Part shown: positions 1 to 7,151 of the stretch, in pieces
Layout of the letters: the number at the start of each line of letters is the position of its first letter
How positions within the stretch are numbered: the first letter of the stretch is position 1
From: Rhodocyclaceae bacterium
GTDB taxonomy: Bacteria > Pseudomonadota > Gammaproteobacteria > Burkholderiales > Rhodocyclaceae
Direction of reading: 5' to 3'
Assembly (NCBI GenBank): GCA_013821865.1
Contig: PNJM01000057.1
Location: forward strand, 1 to 11,347
DNA length: 11,347 bases
Notes under the pieces: generated by a model
Database searches by the model: none
The model's input: only the letters and a program-made list of their open reading frames with translations
What the model was told of the DNA's origin: nothing
Made by a program: the position numbers and the translations under genes

Positions 1-26
1 TTGCATCGAGACTCCCCAGCTCCGTC

Positions 27-90
27 CCGTCAGCTCTCCTTGAACTACATGGACTCTCCCGGAAATCAAGGGGCTGACGGTTTGGTTTTT
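27..90 (+). terminator. Inverted repeat with T-rich tail, possible terminator
   Basis: The 8-base arms at 27-34 (CCGTCAGC) and 73-80 (GCTGACGG) are exact inverted complements. A second pair, CCTTGA at 38-43 and TCAAGG at 66-71, continues the stem after a small 3-by-1 internal loop. The apical loop is about 22 nt, which is large for an intrinsic terminator. On the plus strand the stem is followed at 81-90 by TTTGGTTTTT, so it would work best on transcripts entering from the left edge, that is, from a convergent neighbour outside the window. For the minus-strand operon the hairpin lies about 29 nt beyond the stop of the indolepyruvate oxidoreductase gene. It has no U-tract in that direction, so there it could protect the mRNA 3' end rather than stop transcription. 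Function is inferred from structure only. Confidence 0.45.
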
Positions 91-108
91 CTGTTCGTTA
101 GCCCGGGA

Positions 109-3100
109 TTAAGCCGCTTTGGCCGCCACGCTGACAGGGTGATCGAGCGCGGCCATGAGTTCCTGCTGCCTGGCCTGCGCCTGGGCGATCGAGCGTTCCT
201 TCACCGGGCCGTAGCCGCGGATGGTTTCCGGGATGCGGGCGAGCGATACGGCCGTATCGAGGTTGGCGCGGTCGAGCTTTTTCAGGATGTCCGCGATGGT
301 GCGCTCGTAGTCGGCGATGAGCTGGCGCTCCTGCTTGCGTTCGGCGAGATGGCCGAAGGGGTTGAACACCGTGCCGCGCAGGAACTTGAAGCTGGCGAGC
401 AGTTTCATGGCGGGCAGCAGCCACGGGCCGTAGGCTGTTTTCTTCGGTTCCGCACCGGGTTCGGCGCCGCGGCTCCACGGCATGGCGATATGGAAATGCA
501 GCTTGTAGTCGCCCTCGAAACTGGCATCGAGCGAGCGCTGGAACTCCGCATCGGCGAACAGCCGTGCCACTTCGTATTCATCCTTGTAGGCAAGCAGCTT
601 GAAGTGGTTGCGCGCCACGCTTTCCGAGAGCCGCGTGTCGCCCAAACCGAGCGAGGCTTCTTTCTGCCGCACCTGCTCGACCAGGTCGGCATAGCGGCGG
701 GCGTAGGTAGCGTTCTGGTAGGCGATGAGGTAGTCGCGACGGCGGCCGACGGTTTCGTCCAGGCTGGTCGAGAGCTTGTGCGTCGGCAGCACGGTTTCCG
801 AACCGCGCGCGCGCGCCTCGATGCCGGCCGGATCGTGCGCCGCGCGGCGGCCCCAGGAGAAGGCGCGCTGGTTGTCGGCTACCGCTGCCCCGTTCAGTTC
901 GATGGCGCGCAGCAGCGCTTCCGCGGAAAGCGGAATGAACCCTTTCTGGAAGGCGTAGCCGAGCATGAAGATGTTGGTGGCGATGGAGTGGCCCATGAGG
1001 AGCGAGGCAAGCCGCGTCGCATCGAGGAAAACCGTGCCTGCGGGACCGACCGCGTCCAGCACCGATTGCTCCATGGCGCCGACGGGGAAGGGGTGGTCCG
1101 GGTTGCGCACGAAGTCGCCGGTGATGGCCTGGCCGGTGTTCACGATGGCTTGGGTGACGCCGGCCGTCGTCTTGGCCAGGGCGTCGTCGCTCACCGTGAC
1201 GACGATGTCGCAGCCGAGAATGAGGTTGGCTTCGCCCGTGGCGATGCGCGTCGAATACAGCTTGTCCTGGCGATCGGCAAGGCGCACATGCGACATCACG
1301 GCGCCGCCCTTTTGCGCCAGGCCGGTCATGTCGAGCACGGTGACGCCCTTGCCTTCGAGGTGCGCGGCCATGCCGATCAGCGCACCGATGGTCACCACCC
1401 CGGTACCGCCGACGCCGGCGACGAGGATGCCGTAGGGAACGGATAGATCGGCGAAAGCCGGCTCCGGCAGGTCGGCGAATTCAGCAGGGGTGGTATCGAT
1501 GGCGCGGCCGCGCCGTACTTCGCCGCCGTGCACCGTGACGATGCTCGGGCAGAAGCCGGCGACGCAGGAGTAATCCTTGTTGCAGGTAAATTGGTCGATG
1601 GCGCGCTTGCGGCCGAACTCGGTCTCGACCGGCACGACGGCGAGGCAGTTGGACTTCACGCTGCAATCGCCGCAGCCTTCGCACACCAGTTCATTGATGA
1701 AGACGCGCACGGCGGGGTCGGGAAACTTGCCGCGCTTGCGCCGGCGGCGCTTCTCGGCGGCGCAGGTCTGGTCGTAGATGAGGGCGCTGACGCCCGGCGT
1801 TTCGCGCAGTTCGCGCTGCACCGCTTCCAGGTCGTCGCGGTGGCGGATGTCGATGCCGGGCGCGAAATCAGTCACGCCCCGGTACTTTTCCGGTTCGTCG
1901 GACATGACGACGATGCGCTTGACGTCTTCGGCGGCGAGCTGGCGCGTGATCTGCGGCACCGTCAGCGTGCCGTCCACCGGCTGGCCGCCGGTCATGGCGA
2001 CCGCGTCGTTGAAGAGGATCTTGTAGGTGATGTTGACCCCGCCGCCGGGCCGCCCCAAGGCGGGGCTGCCATTTTGCCCGGAGCGAAGCGAACTGCCGTC
2101 ACCCCCTTCCTCGGGAAGGGGGGCGGGGGGACGGCTCAACTGATCAGCGGCGACGGCGGCGCGGATGGCGATCAGGCCGGAATGGAAGTAGGTGCCGTCG
2201 CCCATGTTGGCGAAAACATGCCGCGTGCCGCTGTGTGCGGCGACGCCCAGCCAGGACGCGCCTTCGCCGCCCATCTGCGAAATGGTGACGGTGTCGCGGC
2301 CCATCCAGACGGCCATCAGATGACAGCCGACACCGCCCAGGGCGCAACTGCCCTCGGGCACCTTGGTGGACTGGTTGTGCGGGCAGCCGGGGCAGAAATA
2401 AGGCGTGCGCAGCAGCGCCAGGCGCGGCTTGGCCAGGGCCTTGGCCTTGTCCTCGAGGAAAGCGAGGCGCGCCTTGATGCGGTCCGAGGTGTAGAAGCGG
2501 GCAATGCGCGCCGTGATGGCCCGCGCGACGATGGCCGGTGTCAGTTCGGAAGTGGGCGGCAGCAGCCACTGGTTGTGCGGCACCGGCCACTCGCCGGCTT
2601 CGTCGAACTTGCCGACGACGCGGGGGCGTACGTCCTCGCGCCAGTTGTAGAGCATTTCCTTCAACTGGTACTCGATGATCTGGCGCTTCTCCTCGACGAC
2701 GAGGATTTCTTCCAGCCCTTGCGCGAACTGGCGCACGGAATCGGCTTCCAGCGGCCAGGGCATGCCGACCTTGAACAGGCGCAGGCCGATTTCCGCCGCG
2801 TGCCCCTCGTCGATGCCGAGATCGTCGAGCGCCTGGCGCACGTCGAGCCAGGCCTTGCCGCAGGCGATGATGCCCAGCCGCGGCTTCGGGCTGTCGATGA
2901 CGATGTGGTTGAGCCGATTGGTGCGGGCGTAGGCGATGGCGGCATAGACCTTGGACTCGTGCATGCGGTGCTCCTGCACGAGCTGCGGATCGGGCCAGCG
3001 GATGTTGAGCCCGTCCTGCGGCACGAGGAAGTCGCCGGGCAGGGCGATCTGAACGCGTCTGGAGTCGACCTCGACGGTGGCCGAACTCTCGACCGTGTCG

Positions 3101-3708
3101 GAGGTGACTTTCATCGCCACCCAGCAGCCCGAGTAGCGCGACATGGCCCAGCCGTGCAGGCCGAAGTCGAGGTATTCCTGGATGCCGGCCGGGGCGAGCA
3201 CCGGGATGCCGCAGGCCGAGAACATGTGCTCGCTCTGGTGCGCCACGGCGGAGGAGCGCGCCGAATGGTCGTCTCCGGCGATGAGCAGGACGCCGCCGTG
3301 CTTCGAACTGCCGGCGTAGTTGCCGTGCTTGAAAACGTCGCCGCAGCGGTCGACGCCCGGCCCCTTGCCGTACCACATGGCAAAGACGCCGTCGTACTTC
3401 GGCTGCGGGAAGAAATGCAGTTGCTGCGTGCCCCAGATGGCGGTGGCGGCGATGTCTTCATTTACGCCCGGCTGGAAGGTGATGTCGTGCGCCTTGAGGA
3501 AGCGCCCGGCAGCATGCAGTGCGGTGTCCAGCCCGCCCAGCGGCGAACCGCGGTAGCCGGAGATGTAGCCGGCCGTATGCAGGCCGGCGGCACGGTCGCT
3601 CTCGTGCTGCAGCATGGGCAGGCGCGCCAGTGCCTGCACGCCCGTGAGGAATACCCGGCCGTGGTCGAGCCGGTACTTGTCGTCGAGCGAGACCTGAGCG
3701 AGCGTCAT
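109..3708 (-). CDS. iorAB: Fused indolepyruvate:ferredoxin oxidoreductase (IorA-IorB type)
   Basis: This thiamine-diphosphate and Fe-S enzyme oxidatively decarboxylates arylpyruvates, classically indolepyruvate, to arylacetyl-CoA and reduces ferredoxin; it is cytoplasmic. The 1199 residues show the single-chain proteobacterial architecture. The N-terminal 2-oxoacid domain includes GYISGYRGSPLGG (47-59) and Glu84. It is followed by CPGCPHN (439-445) and the ThDP/Mg motif starting at GDG (503-505). The Fe-S segment has Cys 676, 679, 682, 688, 709, 715 and 720. An IorB-like gamma domain starts at GVGGTG (765-770) and contains the AQKGG signature (798-802), and a C-terminal extension follows from about 930. 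The ATG at 3706-3708 is preceded by GAGAGG and gives the family's usual N-terminus. Residues 522-556 are an in-frame insertion derived from repeat-like DNA (separate entry). No stop or frameshift is seen. It is the last gene of the row, 117 nt after the binding-protein gene. In this context it would convert tryptophan-derived indolepyruvate to indoleacetyl-CoA; phenylpyruvate is also a possible substrate. Activity of this allele is uncertain because of the insertion. Confidence 0.93.
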   Translation of the reverse strand: MTLAQVSLDDKYRLDHGRVFLTGVQALARLPMLQHESDRAAGLHTAGYISGYRGSPLGGLDTALHAAGRFLKAHDITFQPGVNEDIAATAIWGTQQLHFFPQPKYDGVFAMWYGKGPGVDRCGDVFKHGNYAGSSKHGGVLLIAGDDHSARSSAVAHQSEHMFSACGIPVLAPAGIQEYLDFGLHGWAMSRYSGCWVAMKVTSDTVESSATVEVDSRRVQIALPGDFLVPQDGLNIRWPDPQLVQEHRMHESKVYAAIAYARTNRLNHIVIDSPKPRLGIIACGKAWLDVRQALDDLGIDEGHAAEIGLRLFKVGMPWPLEADSVRQFAQGLEEILVVEEKRQIIEYQLKEMLYNWREDVRPRVVGKFDEAGEWPVPHNQWLLPPTSELTPAIVARAITARIARFYTSDRIKARLAFLEDKAKALAKPRLALLRTPYFCPGCPHNQSTKVPEGSCALGGVGCHLMAVWMGRDTVTISQMGGEGASWLGVAAHSGTRHVFANMGDGTYFHSGLIAIRAAVAADQLSRPPAPLPEEGGDGSSLRSGQNGSPALGRPGGGVNITYKILFNDAVAMTGGQPVDGTLTVPQITRQLAAEDVKRIVVMSDEPEKYRGVTDFAPGIDIRHRDDLEAVQRELRETPGVSALIYDQTCAAEKRRRRKRGKFPDPAVRVFINELVCEGCGDCSVKSNCLAVVPVETEFGRKRAIDQFTCNKDYSCVAGFCPSIVTVHGGEVRRGRAIDTTPAEFADLPEPAFADLSVPYGILVAGVGGTGVVTIGALIGMAAHLEGKGVTVLDMTGLAQKGGAVMSHVRLADRQDKLYSTRIATGEANLILGCDIVVTVSDDALAKTTAGVTQAIVNTGQAITGDFVRNPDHPFPVGAMEQSVLDAVGPAGTVFLDATRLASLLMGHSIATNIFMLGYAFQKGFIPLSAEALLRAIELNGAAVADNQRAFSWGRRAAHDPAGIEARARGSETVLPTHKLSTSLDETVGRRRDYLIAYQNATYARRYADLVEQVRQKEASLGLGDTRLSESVARNHFKLLAYKDEYEVARLFADAEFQRSLDASFEGDYKLHFHIAMPWSRGAEPGAEPKKTAYGPWLLPAMKLLASFKFLRGTVFNPFGHLAERKQERQLIADYERTIADILKKLDRANLDTAVSLARIPETIRGYGPVKERSIAQAQARQQELMAALDHPVSVAAKAA
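2041..2145. repeat. Repeat-like hairpin element inserted in frame in iorAB
   Basis: This 105-nt stretch encodes 35 residues (522-556 of the oxidoreductase) rich in Gly, Pro and Ser, between AAVAA and GVNITYKI, which are contiguous in ordinary members of the family. It contains a perfect hairpin with 9-base arms (2102-2110 CCCCCTTCC, loop TCG, 2114-2122 GGAAGGGGG). A smaller GC hairpin lies at 2050-2063 (CCGCC, 4-nt loop, GGCGG). Removing it restores GDG-X26-N spacing. The CCCCCTT/AAGGGGG arms recur in the intergenic element at 3742-3815, which suggests a dispersed palindromic repeat family. The edges are placed by comparison with the family's usual sequence from memory and could shift by a few codons. 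No convincing target-site duplication was found. Confidence 0.7.
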
Positions 3709-3741
3709 GGCAACCTCTCAATCGGTGCCGCGTGCGTGCCT

Positions 3742-3815
3742 CCCCCTTTGCAAAAGGGGGATCGAGGGGGATTTGGCGGCCGTGAAATCCCCCTGCCCCC
3801 CTTCGTCGAAGGGGG
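3742..3815. repeat. Intergenic three-hairpin palindromic element
   Basis: Three consecutive inverted repeats fill most of the 117-nt gap between the binding-protein gene and iorAB. The first is CCCCCTTT (3742-3749) with AAAGGGGG (3753-3760). The second is GGGGGATTT (3766-3774) with AAATCCCCC (3785-3793). The third is CCCCCTTC (3797-3804) with GAAGGGGG (3808-3815). The first and third share their arms with the element inside iorAB. There is no T-rich tail in the minus direction, so it does not look like a simple intrinsic terminator. Known intergenic elements of this kind can stabilise upstream mRNA or uncouple expression of neighbouring operon genes. Here that could lower iorAB expression relative to the upstream genes, but this is inference. 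Confidence 0.65.
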
Positions 3816-3825
3816 TGTTCTGGGC

Positions 3826-4977
3826 TCAGTCCTTCACCAGCGCGAACTTGCCGTCCTTGACGGTGACCAGGACGCGGCCGCGATGGTCGTAGCCGGAGTG
3901 GTCCTGCGCCGTCATGGTGACCACGCCCTGGGAGGTAACCATCTCCTTGGTGCCCTCCAGCGCGTCGCGCAGCGCGGTGCGGAACTCCTGCGTGCCCGGT
4001 TTGCCCTTCCTGGCGGCTTCCGGGATGGCGCGCATCAGCAGCAGGCCGGCGTCGTAGGTGCCGGCGCCGAAGATGGGCGGCTTGGAACCGAACTGCTTCT
4101 CGTAGTTGCCGACGTAGTCGACCGCGATCTTCTTGGTCGGGACGCTGTCGGCGATCTCGTCCAGTACCAGCAGCAGCGGACCGACCACCAGCGCGCCTTC
4201 CACCTTCTTGCCGCCGATCTGGATGAAGGCGCCGGAAGCGGAGCCGTGGGTGTGGTAGATGGCGCCCTTGTAGCCGGCATCGACGAGTTGTGTGTGCGGC
4301 AGGGCGGCGCCGGCGGCGACGCCGGCGACGAGGACCGCATCCGGCTTGGCGGAGATCAGCTTCGCCACCTGTCCGGTGACGCTGGTGTCCTGGCGGCTGT
4401 AGCGCTCGTTGGCGACCATCTGGATGCCGGCTTTCTGCGCCATCGGCGCGAAGGTCTTGTACCAGCTCTCGCCGTAGGGGTCGTTATAGCCGATGAAGCC
4501 GACGGTCTTGACGCCGCGCTTGGCCATGGCGGCGATGAGGCCGTCGCTGATCACGTCGTCGTTGGGGTGGGTCTTGAACACCCAGCGCTTCTTGTCGTCC
4601 ATCGGCACGACGACCGCCGCCGTGCCGACCGGCGCCAGCATCGGCGTCTGCGACTCGGCCATGAATTGCAGCACACCCATGGCGTTGGGCGATCCCGACG
4701 GACCGATCAATGCATCGATCTTGTACTCGGTGAGCAGCTTCTTGGTGAGCTGCACGCTCTGCGTGGAGTCGCTGGCGTCGTCGTAGGAAATGTATTCGAT
4801 GGTCAGGTCGCCGGCCTTCTTCGGCAGCAGCGCCACCGAGTTCTTCTGCGGGATGCCGACGAACGCCGTCGGGCCGGTGGCCGACGTGATGACGCCGATC
4901 TTCACCTGCGCCTGGGCCGACAGGGATGCGGACAGGGCCAGCGCAGACAGGGCCAGCACTACTCTTTTCGTTTTCAT
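3826..4977 (-). CDS. ABC transporter periplasmic substrate-binding protein (LivK/HAAT type)
   Basis: This 383-residue type I periplasmic binding protein belongs to the branched-chain amino acid/hydrophobic substrate family, which also carries many aromatic acids. A Sec signal is visible: MKTKR, then the hydrophobic stretch VVLALSALALSASLS, then a likely cleavage after AQA (residue 23). The mature chain starts VKIGVITSATGPTAFVG, and IGPSGSPNAMGVLQF and GYNDPYGESWYKTF follow as expected for the Peripla_BP_6 fold. The start at 4975-4977 is chosen over an in-frame ATG 18 codons upstream for two reasons: it puts the signal at the N-terminus, and AGGAGG (4985-4990) sits 7 nt upstream. The longer form would overlap the preceding stop. 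No permease or ATPase gene lies in the window, so the transporter partners must be elsewhere. Context suggests uptake of indoleacetate or a related arylacetate. The ligand cannot be read from the sequence, and a branched-chain amino acid remains possible. Confidence 0.9.
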   Translation of the reverse strand: MKTKRVVLALSALALSASLSAQAQVKIGVITSATGPTAFVGIPQKNSVALLPKKAGDLTIEYISYDDASDSTQSVQLTKKLLTEYKIDALIGPSGSPNAMGVLQFMAESQTPMLAPVGTAAVVVPMDDKKRWVFKTHPNDDVISDGLIAAMAKRGVKTVGFIGYNDPYGESWYKTFAPMAQKAGIQMVANERYSRQDTSVTGQVAKLISAKPDAVLVAGVAAGAALPHTQLVDAGYKGAIYHTHGSASGAFIQIGGKKVEGALVVGPLLLVLDEIADSVPTKKIAVDYVGNYEKQFGSKPPIFGAGTYDAGLLLMRAIPEAARKGKPGTQEFRTALRDALEGTKEMVTSQGVVTMTAQDHSGYDHRGRVLVTVKDGKFALVKD

Positions 4978-4984
4978 TTTGTTT

Positions 4985-4990
4985 CCTCCT
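4985..4990 (-). promoter_or_regulatory. Strong ribosome binding site deciding the binding-protein start
   Basis: The minus strand reads AGGAGG, 7 nt before the ATG at 4975-4977. This near-perfect Shine-Dalgarno sequence supports the 383-residue form rather than the 401-residue form starting at 5031. It is among the strongest ribosome binding sites in the window, as expected for an abundant periplasmic binding protein. Confidence 0.75.
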
Positions 4991-5020
4991 CTTCGATGTG
5001 GGTGAAACCCCGCTTGCCTG

Positions 5021-5848
5021 CTACATGACAAAACCGCCGCTCGCCAGCACGACCTCGCCGCTAATGTAATCCGATTCCGGGATGCACATGAGGTACACCG
5101 CGCCGGCGGCCTCCTCGGGCGTGCCGCCGCGGCCGAGCGGGATCATCTTGTTCATGAAATCGATGAACTCCGGCTGGATGCCCATCTTCACTTCGCGCTC
5201 GCCGATTTTCGCGACGGCATCGCCCGAACCGACCGGCTGCGTCATGCGCGTCTGGATCAGGCCGAAGGCGACGCAGTTCACGTTGACGTTGTAGCGGCCC
5301 CATTCCTTGGATAGGGTCTTGGTCATGCCGATGATGGCGGCCTTGCCGGCGGAGTAGCCCATCTGGCCGGCGTTGCCGTAGAGGCCGGCGATGGAGGAGA
5401 TGTTCACCACCTTGCGCATGACGCGGCGGCCTTCTTCCTTCTCCTTCTTGGCGGCGTTGCGCAGGTAGTCGGCGGCGGCGCGCAGGATGCGGAAGGGCGC
5501 CGTGGCGTGCACGTCGAGCATGGCGTACCACTGCTCGTCGGTCATTTTCTGCACCACGCCGTCCCAGGCATAGCCGGCGTTGTTCACGATGATGTCGATG
5601 GCGCCGAACTTCTCCAGCGCCATGCTGACGATGCGCGTGCCGAAATCCGGCGCGGTGACGTCGCCCAGGCAGGCCACGGCATCGCTGCCGAGTGCCTTGA
5701 TTTTGGCAATGGTCTCGCCGGCCGGGCCGGCGTCGAGATCGTTCACTACGAGTTTCGCGCCCTCGCTTGCCAGCTTGAGGGCGATGGCCTGGCCGATGCC
5801 GCGGCCGGAGCCGGTGACGATGGCGGTTTTTCCTTCCAGTTTCTTCAT
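5021..5848 (-). CDS. Short-chain dehydrogenase, likely 3-hydroxyacyl-CoA dehydrogenase
   Basis: This 275-residue classical SDR has a Rossmann nucleotide site TGSGRGIG (12-19), an acidic residue at the end of the second strand (Asp37 in VVNDLD, which favours NAD over NADP), NNAG (89-92), and the catalytic set Ser152, Tyr165 and Lys169 (YSAGK). After the active site, the usual APG turn reads AFG (Phe195). A Lys/Glu/Arg-rich stretch lies at about 134-146, ahead of the strand carrying the catalytic serine. The start has GAGGAAA 6-10 nt upstream. The gene follows the CoA-transferase by 26 nt and precedes the binding protein by 43 nt, so co-transcription is very likely. In the indoleacetate route it could oxidise 3-hydroxy-3-(2-aminophenyl)propionyl-CoA to the 3-oxo compound. 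That role is inferred from context; the sequence alone supports only a FabG-like NAD-dependent alcohol dehydrogenase. Confidence 0.88.
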   Translation of the reverse strand: MKKLEGKTAIVTGSGRGIGQAIALKLASEGAKLVVNDLDAGPAGETIAKIKALGSDAVACLGDVTAPDFGTRIVSMALEKFGAIDIIVNNAGYAWDGVVQKMTDEQWYAMLDVHATAPFRILRAAADYLRNAAKKEKEEGRRVMRKVVNISSIAGLYGNAGQMGYSAGKAAIIGMTKTLSKEWGRYNVNVNCVAFGLIQTRMTQPVGSGDAVAKIGEREVKMGIQPEFIDFMNKMIPLGRGGTPEEAAGAVYLMCIPESDYISGEVVLASGGFVM

Positions 5849-5874
5849 TGCATTTCCTCTTTATGCAAAACCAG

Positions 5875-7065
5875 TTAAGCGACGATGCCCTGCTTTGCCA
5901 GCGCGGCGCAATCGGCTTCGCCGAGTCCCGCCTCCCGCAGGACGGCCATGGTGTCCTGCCCGTACTTGGGGGGAAAGCGCAGTTCGGCGGGTGTTCCCGG
6001 GACGTCCACCGCCATCGGCTGCATGTGCACCGTCTTTCCGCCGGGCATGCGCGTGGTGGTGAGCCGGCTCTTCACGGCCGCCATCTCGCGCACCGCCGGG
6101 ATGTCGTGGATGGGGGCGTGCGGGATGGTCGCCTTGCGGAAATCCTCGGCGATTTCCGCCGTGGCGTATTGCCGGGTCGCCGCCGCCATGTCGCGGTGGA
6201 TCGCTTCGCGCTCCTTGTGCCGGCCCTCGTTGGTGACGCGCACCGCATTGCCGACCTGGGCGAACCTGGGGATCTCGGTCAGGCGCTTCCATTGCACGTC
6301 GCTGCCGATGGCCATGTAGATGAAGCCGTCCGCTGTCGGATAGACGTTGGTCGGGATGAACTTGCGGTGCTCGTTGCCGCAGCGGGTGATCTCGGACGGC
6401 TGGCAGTCGAAGTCGAGCAGGGGCAGGGTGGTGATGAGCCAGGAGGCCGCCGCCTGCAGCATGGAGACGTCGATGCGCTTGCCCCTGCCCGTCTCGGCGC
6501 GTTCGGCCAGCGCCAGCATGACGTTGGCGTATACCTCGTCGCCCGCCTTGAGGTCTACGAGGGGCACGCCGGAAAGCGTCGGCGGGCCGTCGGCCGGCCC
6601 GGTCAGCTCCATGTAGCCGGCCATGGCCTGGATGACCGGGTCGTAGCCGGGGGCGTCGGGATACTCCGGCCCCATGGCGGAAATGCCGGCCCAGATCAGG
6701 TCGGGCTTGGCGGCGCCGAGCGTCTCGTAATCGATGCCGAGCTGCCTGTAGCGGCGCGGCACGGTGTTGCAGCAGAAGACGTCGACGTCGAGGCCCACGA
6801 TCAGCTTGCGCAGCAGTTCCCGGCCCTTCGGGTCCTTCAGGTTGAGCGCGATGGCTTCCTTGCCGACGTTGGGCGCGATGAAGTAGGTGCGCCGGTCGTC
6901 GTCCACCACCTTGCCGCCGATATAGCGGTTGGGGTCGCCGGGCAGGCCTTCGCCCGCCGGAGTCGACTCGATGCGGATGACCCGCCAGCCGAGCTGCGCG
7001 AAGCGCAGCGTGGCGTAGGGCAGGGACAGCGCCTGCTCCATGGAGAGGACGGTGCGGCGCTTCAT
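5875..7065 (-). CDS. iaaL: Class III (CaiB/BaiF family) CoA-transferase, probable arylsuccinyl-CoA transferase
   Basis: This 396-residue family III CoA-transferase transfers CoA between acids through an enzyme-bound aspartyl anhydride/thioester. Visible signatures are the N-terminal fold [13 protein letters not shown] (21-33), [19 protein letters not shown] (61-79), and [18 protein letters not shown] (140-157). The catalytic Asp171 is in VPLVDLKAG, and [15 protein letters not shown] follows it. The length is normal for the family. Within the indoleacetate cluster, IaaL of Aromatoleum is a characterised family III transferase acting on phenylsuccinate, and placement beside the Mo hydroxylase and mutase fits this. 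It would then form (2-aminophenyl)succinyl-CoA, the mutase substrate. Oxalate/formate- or benzylsuccinate-type transferases share these motifs, so the substrate assignment is by context. The start is preceded only by a weak GAGGG and by an upstream 29-codon ORF whose stop overlaps this ATG, so translation may be coupled. Confidence 0.87.
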   Translation of the reverse strand: MKRRTVLSMEQALSLPYATLRFAQLGWRVIRIESTPAGEGLPGDPNRYIGGKVVDDDRRTYFIAPNVGKEAIALNLKDPKGRELLRKLIVGLDVDVFCCNTVPRRYRQLGIDYETLGAAKPDLIWAGISAMGPEYPDAPGYDPVIQAMAGYMELTGPADGPPTLSGVPLVDLKAGDEVYANVMLALAERAETGRGKRIDVSMLQAAASWLITTLPLLDFDCQPSEITRCGNEHRKFIPTNVYPTADGFIYMAIGSDVQWKRLTEIPRFAQVGNAVRVTNEGRHKEREAIHRDMAAATRQYATAEIAEDFRKATIPHAPIHDIPAVREMAAVKSRLTTTRMPGGKTVHMQPMAVDVPGTPAELRFPPKYGQDTMAVLREAGLGEADCAALAKQGIVA

Positions 7066-7151
7066 ACGCTCGCGCCCTCGGCGCGCCGCAAGTTTCCCTC
7101 GCCCTCGACGGGAAAGGGTCTGGGGGAGAGGATGAAATCGTTCAAGCTCAT
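7062..7151 (-). CDS. Possible 29-codon linking ORF of unknown function
   Basis: The ATG (7149-7151) overlaps the TGA of the Mo subunit gene in the form ATGA. Its own TGA (7062-7064) overlaps the ATG of the CoA-transferase gene in the same way. The peptide begins MSLNDFIL and then runs into sequence encoded by a repeat-like hairpin, so its body is unlikely to be a conserved protein. It may be a remnant of the original intergenic or N-terminal sequence opened by repeat insertion, or it may simply carry ribosomes from one gene to the next. A GGAAG lies about 6 nt before its start. Existence as a real protein is doubtful; no family is recognised. Confidence 0.25.
   Translation of the reverse strand: MSLNDFILSPRPFPVEGEGNLRRAEGASV
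7093..7130. repeat. Repeat-like hairpin between Mo subunit and CoA-transferase genes
   Basis: TTTCCC (7093-7098) pairs with GGGAAA (7110-7115) across an 11-nt loop, and a purine-rich GGGGGAGAGG follows (7122-7131). The pyrimidine/purine style resembles short dispersed repeats common in GC-rich proteobacterial genomes. It differs from the C5TT/AAG5 elements at 2041-2145 and 3742-3815, so it may be a different family. It accounts for most of the unusual 82-nt gap in an otherwise tightly packed set of genes. Repeat status is judged by appearance only, since no second copy lies in the window. Confidence 0.4.

Noticed and set aside
1..1446. Plus-strand open frame of 481 codons at the left end
   Set aside because: It is antisense to the IorB-like half of the oxidoreductase and its composition is typical of shadow frames.
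2041..2145. Reading iorAB as a pseudogene because of the insertion
   Set aside because: The insertion keeps the frame, no stop or frameshift occurs in 1199 codons, and all downstream motifs (cysteines, GVGGTG, AQKGG) are intact. Loss of activity is possible but not shown.
3742..3815. CRISPR-like array from repeated hairpins
   Set aside because: The units are inverted repeats of unequal structure without regular direct repeats or unique spacers, and no cas genes are present.
1528..5028. Very long plus-strand open frame of 1166 codons
   Set aside because: It crosses the ends of two well-recognised minus-strand genes and their intergenic repeat. The translation is Arg/Ala/Gly/His-rich with no recognisable domain. 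Long antisense frames are common opposite GC-rich coding sequence.
4978..5031. Longer binding-protein start at 5031 (18 additional residues)
   Set aside because: It would put a polar Arg/His/Gly-rich stretch before the signal peptide and overlap the SDR stop. A strong AGGAGG supports 4977.
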